From DATAEY01 sp045805565 (GTDB lineage: Bacteria > Actinomycetota > Thermoleophilia > Solirubrobacterales > Solirubrobacteraceae), in assembly GCA_045805565.1 (NCBI GenBank), contig JBJMKZ010000050.1, positions 30,096-94,095 on the forward strand: a stretch of 64,000 nucleotides of DNA, read 5' to 3'. Each line of letters starts with the position of its first letter. The stretch's first letter is position 1. Shown piece by piece: positions 7,608-15,586 of the stretch. The notes beneath the pieces were generated by a model, which saw only the letters and a list, made by a program, of their open reading frames with translations, did not search any database and was not told where the DNA came from. The position numbers and the translations under genes were made by a program.

Positions 7608-9506
7608 CTAGTCGGAGTCGTCGTCCTCGTAGAGCGAGTCGAAGCGCTCCTTCTCGCGCTCATAGACGACGTTGCGCTTGACCTTCATCGTCGGCGTCAG
7701 CTCGCCCTCGTCCTGCGAGAGCTCGCGGTCGAGGATCGTGAACTTCTTCACCTGCTCGATGCGCGAGAACTCCTGGTTGGCGTTCTCGATCGCCTTCTCG
7801 ATCTCCGCCCGCACCTTGTCGTCCTCGGCCATCTCGCTCAGGTCCGCGTCCACGCCGGCCTGCTCGGCCAGGTCGTCGGCCTCGTCCTCGTCGAGCGTGA
7901 TCAGCGCCACCAGGTAGGGGCGGTCGTCGCCGTAGACCACCGCCTCGGAGATCCAGCGGCTGTCCTTGATCGCGTTCTCGATGTTCGACGGGGTGATGTT
8001 CTTGCCGCTCGAAGTGACGATGATGTCCTTGGTGCGCCCGGTGATGCGCAGGAAGCCGTCCTCGTCGAGGCGGCCCAAGTCGCCGGTGTGGAACCAGCCC
8101 TCGTCGTCGAGCGCCTCGCGGGTCTCCTCCTCGCGGTGGTAGTAGCCCTTGAACACGTGGGGGCCGCGGATCAGGATCTCGCCGCCGGTGTCAGCGTCGT
8201 CACCCTCCTCCTCGCCCGACCCCTCGTCGTCGTCTCGGTCGTCGCCCGACTCCTCCTCGTCGCCGGGCGCGTCGCCGATCTCCACCTCGGTGTCCGGCAG
8301 CGCCTTGCCGACGGTGCCGAACCGGAACTCGTCGGGGGTGTTGGAGGTGGCCACCGCGGATGTCTCCGTCGCCCCGTAGCCCTCGAGCACCAGCACGCCG
8401 CAGGCGTCGAAGAACTCCAGCAGCTCCTGGGCCACGGGGGCGGCGCCGGTGAGCGCCAGCCGGACCTGGCCGCCGAACAGCTCACGGACGTTGGAGAGGA
8501 CCTGGCGGTCGGCCAGCTCGTACTCGGCCTTGAGCACCGGCCCCGGTGACTCGCCGCTGCGCTCGAGCTCGCGCATCTGGCGGCCGGCCTCGATCGCCTT
8601 GTCGAAGAGCTTCTGCTTGACCCCGCCTTCGGCCCGGGCGCGCGCCTGGGAGTAGATCTTCTCGAAGATGCGGGGCACCGCGGGGAAGTGGGTCGGCTTG
8701 ACGTCCCGCAGGTTGGAGACGAGGTTGTCCTTGTCGCCGTCCCAGTAGGCCAGCGTGGCGCCCACGTCGAGGGCCAGCATCTGAGTCATGCGGGTGAGCG
8801 TGTGGGCGAGCGGGAGGAAGACGAAGAACACGGGGTCCTCGCCGAGGTCACCGACCGCCTCCTCGAGCATCGAGCAGTTGGTCCGGTAGTTGCCGTGGGT
8901 GACCATGCAGCCCTTCGGCGCGCCCGTCGTGCCCGAGGTGTAGATCAGGGTCATCAGGTCGTCGGGCTCCACGCCGCGGGCGAGCTCCTCGAATCGCTCG
9001 TCGTCGATCTCCTCGCCGCGCGACGCCAGCTCGTTGAGCGACATCGCCTGCTCCGAGTCCCCGTCCGAGAAGACCACGAGATGCTCCACCGCGGGGACGT
9101 CGTCCATGACCTCCTCGATCTTTCCGAGTTGCTCGGCGTCCTCGCAGAACACCAGCTTCGCCTCGGAGTCCTCCAGGACGTGCCGACACTCGTCGGGAGA
9201 GTTGGTGTGGTAGATCGGCGCGACCACCGCGCCGATGCACAGCGCCGCCAGGTCGGCCAGCGTCCATTCGGCCGAGGTCTCGCCGAGGATCGCGACGCGG
9301 TCGCCGGGCTCGATGCCCAGCGCCAGCAGGCCCTTGGCGTTGGCCTTGACGTGCTCGCCGAGCTCCGCGTAGGAGATCTCCGTCCATTCCCCGTCGCGCT
9401 GGAACTTCAGCGCCGTGCCCTCGTGCTGCTCGCTGGCGCCCAACAGCATGTCCGCCATCGTGCGCGACTCGACGCTCAGTTCCGTGGCGGAAGTGGTGGT
9501 CGCCAC
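7608..9506 (-). CDS. long-chain acyl-CoA synthetase (AMP-forming) with an acidic insert
   Basis: The 632-residue protein has the full ANL-superfamily pattern: the P-loop YTSGTTGAPKG, a GYGATETS motif, the TGDLG aspartate and an IKDSRWISE segment in the C-terminal domain, as in FadD15-type fatty acyl-CoA synthetases. It should activate fatty acids with ATP and CoA on the cytoplasmic face. Residues about 411-439 are an almost purely Asp/Glu/Gly/Ser insert between the adenylate motif and the hinge. I set the start at GTG 9506 because AAAGGAG precedes it by 5 bases. An in-frame ATG at 9533 would add nine residues. It is transcribed away from a small membrane-protein gene. Confidence 0.9.
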   Translation of the reverse strand: MATTTSATELSVESRTMADMLLGASEQHEGTALKFQRDGEWTEISYAELGEHVKANAKGLLALGIEPGDRVAILGETSAEWTLADLAALCIGAVVAPIYHTNSPDECRHVLEDSEAKLVFCEDAEQLGKIEEVMDDVPAVEHLVVFSDGDSEQAMSLNELASRGEEIDDERFEELARGVEPDDLMTLIYTSGTTGAPKGCMVTHGNYRTNCSMLEEAVGDLGEDPVFFVFLPLAHTLTRMTQMLALDVGATLAYWDGDKDNLVSNLRDVKPTHFPAVPRIFEKIYSQARARAEGGVKQKLFDKAIEAGRQMRELERSGESPGPVLKAEYELADRQVLSNVRELFGGQVRLALTGAAPVAQELLEFFDACGVLVLEGYGATETSAVATSNTPDEFRFGTVGKALPDTEVEIGDAPGDEEESGDDRDDDEGSGEEEGDDADTGGEILIRGPHVFKGYYHREEETREALDDEGWFHTGDLGRLDEDGFLRITGRTKDIIVTSSGKNITPSNIENAIKDSRWISEAVVYGDDRPYLVALITLDEDEADDLAEQAGVDADLSEMAEDDKVRAEIEKAIENANQEFSRIEQVKKFTILDRELSQDEGELTPTMKVKRNVVYEREKERFDSLYEDDDSD

Positions 9507-9582
9507 AGGCTCTCCTTTCCTCTCGCTCGACATCAGCCTTCCCGGAACCCATCCACGTCATGCGCGGGTCCGGGCAACGGGC

Positions 9583-9588
9583 TAAGGT
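9583..9588 (+). promoter_or_regulatory. -10 hexamer TAAGGT of a leaderless promoter
   Basis: TAAGGT lies 7 bases before the GTG at 9596 and selects it over the upstream ATG at 9560. Confidence 0.55.
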
Positions 9589-9595
9589 CCGCGCA

Positions 9596-9901
9596 GTGGG
9601 ACGTCTGCTGCCCGCGCTCTACCTGATCGGCCGCCTGGTCGCGGTCGCCGCCGCGATCGTGGCGGCGCTCATCGCGCTGGCCATCGTCCTGCACGTGCTG
9701 GGAGCCAATCCCCGCAACGGAATCGCCGCCGTGATCCACGACGTCGCGCGAACCCTGGTCGGGCCGTTCGACGGCATGTTCACGGTGCGCGATCGCCGGG
9801 TCGAGCTGGCGGTCAACTGGGGGATCGCGATGGTCGTCTATCTGATCGTCGGCTGGCTGATCTCCAGGCTCTTCACCCGGGTAGGGCCCGTCGAGCCCTG
9901 A
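9596..9901 (+). CDS. small two- or three-helix membrane protein of unknown function
   Basis: This 101-residue protein has a long hydrophobic segment at residues 5-36, a polar middle containing GANPRNGI and GPFDGMF, and a second hydrophobic helix near residues 75-95. It resembles conserved small membrane proteins of soil actinobacteria with no assigned role. The spacing of the -10 hexamer favours GTG 9596 over ATG 9560. It is a single gene between the divergent acyl-CoA synthetase and the glycosyltransferase operon. Confidence 0.7.
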   Translation: MGRLLPALYLIGRLVAVAAAIVAALIALAIVLHVLGANPRNGIAAVIHDVARTLVGPFDGMFTVRDRRVELAVNWGIAMVVYLIVGWLISRLFTRVGPVEP

Positions 9902-9950
9902 TCGCTGCCGCCGGCCCCGTCCGGCGACCGCCGCGAGCCGCCCGCTCGCC

Positions 9951-9956
9951 TATCCT
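9951..9956 (+). promoter_or_regulatory. -10 hexamer TATCCT of a leaderless promoter
   Basis: TATCCT lies 6 bases before the GTG at 9963, the first codon of the glycosyltransferase-deacetylase operon. Confidence 0.6.
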
Positions 9957-9962
9957 CGCGAC

Positions 9963-11099
9963 GTGTCGGCGAACGGCTCTCCCTCGATCCTCATCTTCTC
10001 GGCCGCCATCGGCGAGGGCCACGACCTTCCGGCGCGAGCGCTGGCGCAGGGGTTGGCCGACGCCGCCCCGGGGGCGACCGTGCGCATCGAGGACGGGCTT
10101 GACGCCATGGGACCGCTCGTGCGCAAGGTGCTGATCGGAGGCTCGGCCTTCGACACCCGGCTGGGCCTGCGCATGTTCGAGCTCGAGCACCGGCTGATCA
10201 CCGACCTGCGGCCGACCCGCTGGCTCGCCGGCGCGCTGCTGTATGCATTCGGGGGGCGCGGGCTGAGCAGGCGCGTCGCCGCCCAGGCCGCGGACGTGGT
10301 GGTGTCGACCTATCCCGGCGTCACCGAGGTCCTCGCCAGGCTGCGGCGTCACGGCCGGCTCGCCGCCCCCGTCGTGTCGGCGATCACCGACCTGGCGTCG
10401 CTGCGCTACTGGGCAAGCCCCGGCGTCGACCTCCACCTCGTCACCCATCCCGAGTCGATCGACGAGGTCCGGACCATCGCTCCCGCCAGCCGAGTCGAGT
10501 GCGTCCAGGGGCTGACCTCGCCCGATTTCCTGGTGCCCTGCGACCGCCGGGAGGCGCGCCGGCGCCTGGCCATTCCGGACGGCACCCGGCTGGTCGTCGT
10601 CTCCGGCGGCGGTTGGGCGGTGGGAGACCTCCAAGGCGCCGCGGAGGTCGCGCTGGGGTTCCCGGATACCGTCGTCATCTGCCTGTGCGGCCGCAGCGAA
10701 GCGGTCCGAGAGCAGCTCCAGCGCAGGTTCGCCCGAGAGCCGCGGGTCCGGGTCGTGGGCTTCACCGACCAGATGAGCGAGCTGCTGTCGGCGGCGGACG
10801 CGCTGATCCACTCGACCGCCGGCCTGACCGTGCTCGAGGCGCACATGCGCGGCTGTCCGGTGATCTCCTACGGCTGGGGTCGTGGCCACGTGAGGACCAA
10901 CAACGAGGCGTTCCGCCGCTTCCGGCTGGCCGAGGTCGCGGCCACCCGCGACGACCTCGCCGCCGCGCTGCGGGCGGCGCTGGACGGGCCGCGGCCGTCC
11001 GCCAACGGGTCGTTCGCCGACCTGCGCTCGGCCGCCTCGCTGGTGCTCTCGCTGGCCGGTCCCCAGCCCGCCGGCGCCGCGATCGCCAGTGCCGCATGA
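9963..11099 (+). CDS. GT28-type glycosyltransferase (MGDG synthase/UgtP-like)
   Basis: The 378-residue product opens with SAAIGEGH (residues 13-20), the glycine-rich acceptor loop of MGDG-synthase-type GT28 enzymes. It has VVSTYPGV near residue 115 and a donor half with VVVSGGGW, FTDQMSELL and the HSTAGLTVLEA motif that contacts the nucleotide-sugar. Relatives glycosylate diacylglycerol or other lipid acceptors at the inner membrane. It is translationally coupled (ATGA at 11096) to a polysaccharide deacetylase gene, which suggests a joint role in a surface glycolipid or polymer. The sugar donor and acceptor cannot be read from the sequence. Confidence 0.85.
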   Translation: MSANGSPSILIFSAAIGEGHDLPARALAQGLADAAPGATVRIEDGLDAMGPLVRKVLIGGSAFDTRLGLRMFELEHRLITDLRPTRWLAGALLYAFGGRGLSRRVAAQAADVVVSTYPGVTEVLARLRRHGRLAAPVVSAITDLASLRYWASPGVDLHLVTHPESIDEVRTIAPASRVECVQGLTSPDFLVPCDRREARRRLAIPDGTRLVVVSGGGWAVGDLQGAAEVALGFPDTVVICLCGRSEAVREQLQRRFAREPRVRVVGFTDQMSELLSAADALIHSTAGLTVLEAHMRGCPVISYGWGRGHVRTNNEAFRRFRLAEVAATRDDLAAALRAALDGPRPSANGSFADLRSAASLVLSLAGPQPAGAAIASAA

Positions 11100-11791
11100 G
11101 GCGCGCCCCGCTGGTGGCGGGCGCCGGCGCGGCCGCCGCCTGGTCGGCGCCGGCGCTGGCCGCGGTATGGCCGCCCGTCGCGCACGCGCTGCGCATCGAG
11201 CGTCGGCTTCCCGGTCGACCGCAGGCCGTCGGGCTGACCTTCGATGACGGGCCCCATCGCGAGGGCACGCCGGCCATCCTCGAGTGCCTGGCCCGCGCCG
11301 GCGCCAGCGCGACGTTCTTCCTGGTGGGCGAGCAGGTGGAGCGGGACGCCTCCCTTGCCGCCGAGATCGCCTCCGCCGGACACTCGATCGGCGTGCACGC
11401 CTACCGGCACCGCAACCTCCTGCGCCTCACTCGACGACAGCTCGCCGCCGACCTGGATCGCGCCGCCGAGGTGATCGGGAGCGCCACCGGCTCGCCGCCG
11501 CGTCTGCATCGGCCCCCCTACGGGATCTTCAGCCCCCTCGGCCTGCGCATGGTGCGACGCCGCGGGTGGCGCCCGCTGCTGTGGTCGCGCTGGGGCCGCG
11601 ACTGGTCGGCGGGAGCCACCGCGACGTCGATCGCCGACCTCCTGACCCGGCGGCTGGCCGCCGGCGACGTCCTCCTGCTGCACGACGCCGACCACTACAG
11701 CGCGCCGGGGTCGTGGCGACGCACCGCTTCCGCCCTGCCGCGCGTGCTCGAGGCGATCGAGAGCCGTGGGCTGCGCCCGATCGTGCCCTGA
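11096..11791 (+). CDS. polysaccharide deacetylase (NodB/CE4 family)
   Basis: The 231-residue protein has an N-terminal hydrophobic segment (residues 5-30; signal or anchor) and a NodB domain. TFDDGP at 48-53 provides the catalytic Asp and a metal-binding Asp. The HSIGVH...H block carries the two metal histidines, RPPYG is the conserved Arg/Pro motif, and LLLHDAD near the end holds the last conserved histidine. CE4 enzymes remove N- or O-acetyl groups from peptidoglycan or other polysaccharides outside the membrane. The ATG overlaps the stop of the glycosyltransferase gene (ATGA), so the two are probably made together. Confidence 0.88.
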   Translation: MRRAPLVAGAGAAAAWSAPALAAVWPPVAHALRIERRLPGRPQAVGLTFDDGPHREGTPAILECLARAGASATFFLVGEQVERDASLAAEIASAGHSIGVHAYRHRNLLRLTRRQLAADLDRAAEVIGSATGSPPRLHRPPYGIFSPLGLRMVRRRGWRPLLWSRWGRDWSAGATATSIADLLTRRLAAGDVLLLHDADHYSAPGSWRRTASALPRVLEAIESRGLRPIVP

Positions 11792-11803
11792 CGGGCGCCG
11801 GGG

Positions 11804-13093
11804 CTATCGGTCCGAGGACCTGCTGGGAGCCCCGTCGGGGGCGTCGACCGACGCGTCCTGGCGGCGCAGGGCGCCCGCCACAACGGCCACCCCGATCAGG
11901 GTGAAGAATGCGCTGAAGCCGAACACGCGGGTGTGGTCGGCGACCATGCCCATTACCGACTTCACCGGGGACACGAGCAGCGTGCCCGCATGCAGCTTGA
12001 CCAGCACCGCCACGGCGACGGCGGTCAGCAGCGTCGCCATCGCGACCCGGTAGGCACGCGCGGCCGGGAGAAGCGCTCGGGCCGCCAGCGCCGGAACTCG
12101 GTGGACGGGCGAGCGCTCGGGCGCCGGATCGGCACGCGGCTCCTCGACGATCGCCACACGCCGCTCCTCTGGCTGCGCCACAGGTTCGTCGTCGGCCTGC
12201 GCAAGATGCCATTCCAGGTAGCGGCGGACGCCCGTCCGGAACGACGTGGCGGGGGACCAGCCGAGCTCGGCGGCGGCGCGTACCCCGGATACGTCGGTTC
12301 CGCCGAAGTCCGCCGCCCGTGAGGGCCCGTGGACGACCTCGACCTCGCCCACCAGGTCGCGCACGGTGTGGGCGATCTCGAGGATGGTGACCGTCTCGTC
12401 GGTGACGAGGTTGAACGTTCGGTTCGCGCCGCTGGGCTCGAGCGCGCGCACCACACCCTCCGCCAGGTCCTCGACGTAGATGAGCCGGCGCGTCTGGCGC
12501 CCGTCGCCGGCCACCGTCAACGCCTCGCCGGCCAGCGCCTTACCGATGAAGGTGGGGATGACCGCCGCGGGCCGGGCGCGAGGGCCGTACGGGATCCCGA
12601 AGCGCAGGATCGTGTACTCGAGGCCGTAGAGCTCGCGGTAGCTGCGGCAGTACATTTCGCCGGCCAGCTTCGTCGCCGTGTAGAGGTGGTCGGGCAGCCC
12701 CAGGGCGGTGTCCTCGTCGACCAGGCCGTTGGGCACGCTCCCGTACACCCAGATCGTGCTGCCGTAGACCACTCGACGCACTCCCGCCGCCCGCGCCGCC
12801 TCGAGCACGTTGAGGGTGCCGCGCGCATTGACCTCCTCGGCCGAGCGTGGCTCGCGCGCCACGATGCCCACGTCGGCGGCGGCGGCCAGGTGGACGACGA
12901 AGTCGCAGCCCTCCATGGCGCGGGTCAGGGCCGCCGGATCCAGGAGGTCGCCGATCACCGTCTCGATCTGGTCCGGGTGATGATGGGGCGAGGGGCGCAG
13001 GTCGAAGTTGCGCGGACGCCAGCCCGCCTCGACCAGGCGGTCGAGGACGTGGGAGCCGATGAACCCGGAACCGCCGGTGACCAGGACCCTCAT
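11804..13093 (-). CDS. NAD-dependent sugar epimerase/dehydratase with a C-terminal membrane tail
   Basis: Residues 1-325 form an extended SDR: TGGSGFIG at 6-13, VHLAAAADVG, the YTATK active site Tyr-Lys pair, and RLIYVEDLAEGV. This is the UDP-sugar or dTDP-sugar epimerase family. About 100 extra residues follow. They comprise a charged linker, a hydrophobic helix near 357-382, a KLHAGT loop and a second helix near 392-412. Typical family members end near residue 320, so this looks like a fusion that anchors the enzyme to the membrane. It is the last gene of a minus-strand set and overlaps the aminotransferase gene by ATGA. Confidence 0.88.
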   Translation of the reverse strand: MRVLVTGGSGFIGSHVLDRLVEAGWRPRNFDLRPSPHHHPDQIETVIGDLLDPAALTRAMEGCDFVVHLAAAADVGIVAREPRSAEEVNARGTLNVLEAARAAGVRRVVYGSTIWVYGSVPNGLVDEDTALGLPDHLYTATKLAGEMYCRSYRELYGLEYTILRFGIPYGPRARPAAVIPTFIGKALAGEALTVAGDGRQTRRLIYVEDLAEGVVRALEPSGANRTFNLVTDETVTILEIAHTVRDLVGEVEVVHGPSRAADFGGTDVSGVRAAAELGWSPATSFRTGVRRYLEWHLAQADDEPVAQPEERRVAIVEEPRADPAPERSPVHRVPALAARALLPAARAYRVAMATLLTAVAVAVLVKLHAGTLLVSPVKSVMGMVADHTRVFGFSAFFTLIGVAVVAGALRRQDASVDAPDGAPSRSSDR

Positions 13094-14136
13094 CGCAGCG
13101 CCAACTCCGGCCGTGGGGACGTGTCGTGCGCCTCCGGTCGGTAGTAGAGCGGCACGCACCAGTGGTTGGCCGCCACCCAATCGGTGTTGGGCAGGCGGTC
13201 GCCGGTGCCCATGATGCGGTGGCAGGGCTGGTCGTAGACCTTGCCGGTCGAGCGCTCGATGGGATCGAAGACTATGTATTTGTAGAGGCCGGAGACCATT
13301 CCCTCGGGCAGGCGGAGACGATGGGGATGCATCGGATCGAGGCGCTCGCGGGCCGTGGCGTTCTTCCAGCCCACGATCGCCTCCAGTCGCTCGGTCTGCA
13401 CGACGCCGATGGCCGCCGTGAACTCGCTCATCCTAAAGCCCAGCCCGGCGACGTGGTGGTCCGGCTTGCCGTAGTTGCGATAGGCCCGGGCGAACTCGAC
13501 CAGATCGTGGTGGCGGGTCACGAGCATCCCGCCCTCGCCGGTCGAGATCGTCTTGGTGGCGTAGAACGAGTACACGCCGGCGTCGCCCCAGCTCCCCGGT
13601 CGCCGTCCGTTCCACTGCGCCCCGTGGGCGTGGGCGCAGTCCTCGATCAGGAAGATGTCGTTGGCCGCGCAGTAGGCCGCGATCTGCTCCACCTCGAAGG
13701 CGATGTGCCCGCCGATGTGCACCAGCCAGGCCGCACGCGGCCGGTGCCGTTCGGCCTGGCGCTGGAAGTGCTCGAACGACATGCACAGGTCCTCGCGATT
13801 GCAGTCGACGAACTCGACCCGCCCGCCAGCCTGGCCGACGGTGAGCGGGGTGGCCATGAACGTGTTCGACGGGCACAGGACCGTCTCCCCCCGCACCCCG
13901 GCGTATTCGAGCGCGGCGAGGGCGGCCCCGGTCCAACCCGAGGTGGCGACGCTCGGCAGCCCGTTCCAGGCCTCCCAGGTCTCCTCGAAGCGGGCCACCA
14001 TCTCGCCCTCGGTCCAGCGCTGCGAGTCGAGGATCCCCGCCCACAGCTCGTGAAGGCGCGCACTGTCGCGGCGATCGAAGCCGATCGCGAAGGCGACCGG
14101 ATCGGTCGCGGATGGGTGGAAGGCCGGATCGGTCAC
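13090..14136 (-). CDS. DegT/DnrJ/EryC1/StrS PLP-dependent sugar aminotransferase
   Basis: The 348-residue protein shows the family's key landmarks: the SNTFMATPL segment, FLIEDCAHAHGA with the cofactor-contacting Asp, the SFYATKTISTGEGG motif whose Lys forms the PLP Schiff base, and NYGKPDHH with GFRMSEF. These enzymes convert keto-sugar nucleotides to amino sugars. The start is uncertain. GTG 14136 begins just before the conserved part, and earlier in-frame codons would run into the methyltransferase gene. Its stop overlaps the epimerase ATG, so the two probably act in one nucleotide-sugar pathway. Confidence 0.85.
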   Translation of the reverse strand: MTDPAFHPSATDPVAFAIGFDRRDSARLHELWAGILDSQRWTEGEMVARFEETWEAWNGLPSVATSGWTGAALAALEYAGVRGETVLCPSNTFMATPLTVGQAGGRVEFVDCNREDLCMSFEHFQRQAERHRPRAAWLVHIGGHIAFEVEQIAAYCAANDIFLIEDCAHAHGAQWNGRRPGSWGDAGVYSFYATKTISTGEGGMLVTRHHDLVEFARAYRNYGKPDHHVAGLGFRMSEFTAAIGVVQTERLEAIVGWKNATARERLDPMHPHRLRLPEGMVSGLYKYIVFDPIERSTGKVYDQPCHRIMGTGDRLPNTDWVAANHWCVPLYYRPEAHDTSPRPELALR

Positions 14137-14203
14137 GGGAGTCGGATCCGCGGCGGCGCGAGCATATCCGCTGCCGGGGCGTGACCGCTGCGCGATAAGC
14201 CCC

Positions 14204-14908
14204 TTATTCGACGGATGTACCCTCGGGGCGCCGGCGGGCGGCGAGCACCAGCAGGAAGCCACGGCGGCTGAACCCGGCGCTGGACAGGTGCACCGCCCGC
14301 AGGCCGGCCCCCCGCGCAGCCGACCGCACCGCGCCCTCGGAGCGCAGGGCGACCCGCCGGCGGGTCAGCGCCTCGCCGACCCGGTACAGCCAGCCGCCGG
14401 GGCTGCGCAGCGGGGCCGTCACCACCGCCCACCCGCCGGGGCGAAGCGCGCCCGCCAGGGCGCGCAGGGCGGCGTCGAGATCGGGGAGGTAGTTGAGCAC
14501 GCCCACGGCCAGGACACCGTCGTAGCCGCCGTCCACCGGCAACCGGCCGGGCAGCGTCCCGATCCGCGTCTCCACGTTGGAGACCCCCTCGCGACGCAGA
14601 CGACGATCCAGGTAGTCGAGCATGTCGGACGAGGCGTCAACCGCCACCACCCGGCGACAGCGGCGGGCCAGCGCCAGCGTGTACGCCCCGGTGCCGCAGC
14701 CGACCTCCAGGACCCGGTCGGAGCCCTGCGCCAGCCCCTCGAGCGCGCCGAGGACCGCCCCCTGCTCGCGCCGGCGCAGTGCCGCTTGCATCGGGTTCCA
14801 GGTGAACCACCGCTCGTAGAGCTCGGGGTGCCACCCGGCGGTGTCCGCCATGAACCACGAGCGCCGGCCACCGCCCCGCCGCTCTAACTCGACCGGGGTG
14901 GGCGACAC
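14204..14908 (-). CDS. class I SAM-dependent methyltransferase
   Basis: The 234-residue protein has the Rossmann methyltransferase signature: VLEVGCGTGAYT (motif I, about residues 66-77), VVAVDASSDML with the acidic SAM-ribose residue, and VLAVGVLNYLPD (motif II/III). The N-terminus (FMADTAGWHPELYERWF) and the C-terminal basic region resemble unassigned methyltransferases near sugar genes. It stands upstream of the aminotransferase and epimerase on the same strand and may act on the same sugar or lipid. The GTG start (14908) is backed by TAGCCT 7 bases upstream. The stop is TAA, unusual for the window. Confidence 0.8.
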   Translation of the reverse strand: MSPTPVELERRGGGRRSWFMADTAGWHPELYERWFTWNPMQAALRRREQGAVLGALEGLAQGSDRVLEVGCGTGAYTLALARRCRRVVAVDASSDMLDYLDRRLRREGVSNVETRIGTLPGRLPVDGGYDGVLAVGVLNYLPDLDAALRALAGALRPGGWAVVTAPLRSPGGWLYRVGEALTRRRVALRSEGAVRSAARGAGLRAVHLSSAGFSRRGFLLVLAARRRPEGTSVE

Positions 14909-14915
14909 GCGCGGC

Positions 14916-14921
14916 AGGCTA
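14916..14921 (-). promoter_or_regulatory. -10 hexamer TAGCCT overlapping the stop of the tetR-type gene
   Basis: TAGCCT ends 7 bases before the GTG at 14908. Its first three bases are also the TAG stop codon of the upstream TetR-type gene, so one sequence serves two roles. Confidence 0.55.
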
Positions 14922-15515
14922 CTCGGCGAAAGCCTCGAGAGGCCGCCGGCTGGCCAGGAACAGCTCCACGACGCGGCGCCCGAACTCAGGATCGATCGGC
15001 TCGCCGCTGATCAGCTGGCGGAATACGATCGGGCCCGCGAGCTGGGACACCGCCTCGTCGATGTCGGTGTCCGCGGGCAGCTCGCCGCGCTCGATCGCCC
15101 CTTCCAGCGTACGCCGCACCGGGCCGCGGTGCTGCTCGCGCAGGCGCTCGCGAACGCCGGCAAGCTCGGGATCCCGCGAGGTGGCGTCCAGCAGCGTGGG
15201 GATCGCCGCCGCCCAGGTGGCCTTGCGCAGGTTGCTCACCTGGGCCTCCAGCAGCGTCTGCAGCCGCTCGCGCAGCGGCCCCTCGACGTCGGGCTCGGCG
15301 ACCACCGGCATGAGGCGGTGGAAGGCGGCGACCAGCAGGTCGCGGCGCGTGGCCCAGTGGCGGTAGATGGTCGAGCGCGCCACCCCGGAGCGCTCCACCA
15401 CCGCCTCGACGGTGAGCGCGGGGACGCCGCCCTCCAGGAGCAGCCCGGTCGCCGCGTCCAGCACGGCGGCCCGGGAGCGCTCGACGCGCGGATCGGTGAC
15501 TGCCTCGGTAGCCAT
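14919..15515 (-). CDS. TetR/AcrR-family transcriptional regulator
   Basis: The 198-residue product has a TetR N-terminal helix-turn-helix domain: RAAVLDAATGLLLEGG (about 15-30), VEAVVERSGVARSTIYRHW (about 36-54) and RRDLLVAAF. The helical C-terminal ligand domain has no recognisable ligand signature. The gene is divergent from the efflux operon that starts at 15587, and the 71 bases between them hold two palindromes. By analogy with other TetR genes beside exporters, it is expected to repress both itself and the pump until a substrate binds. Confidence 0.88.
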   Translation of the reverse strand: MATEAVTDPRVERSRAAVLDAATGLLLEGGVPALTVEAVVERSGVARSTIYRHWATRRDLLVAAFHRLMPVVAEPDVEGPLRERLQTLLEAQVSNLRKATWAAAIPTLLDATSRDPELAGVRERLREQHRGPVRRTLEGAIERGELPADTDIDEAVSQLAGPIVFRQLISGEPIDPEFGRRVVELFLASRRPLEAFAE

Positions 15516-15523
15516 GGGCGTTC

Positions 15524-15536
15524 CAGTACGGTACTG
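15524..15536. promoter_or_regulatory. palindrome CAGTAC-G-GTACTG, candidate TetR operator
   Basis: A perfect 6+1+6 palindrome lies 8 bases upstream of the TetR-type gene's ATG, in the spacer shared with the efflux operon. Confidence 0.55.
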
Positions 15537-15543
15537 TCTCGAT

Positions 15544-15558
15544 ACGAAACTGTTTCGT
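15544..15558. promoter_or_regulatory. palindrome ACGAAAC-T-GTTTCGT, candidate TetR operator
   Basis: A perfect 7+1+7 palindrome lies 7 bases beyond the first one and 28 bases before the ATG of the efflux operon. The length and odd centre fit TetR-family operators. Confidence 0.6.
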
Positions 15559-15586
15559 TTCGAACTCTAGCCCACCAGCCAGCCCG

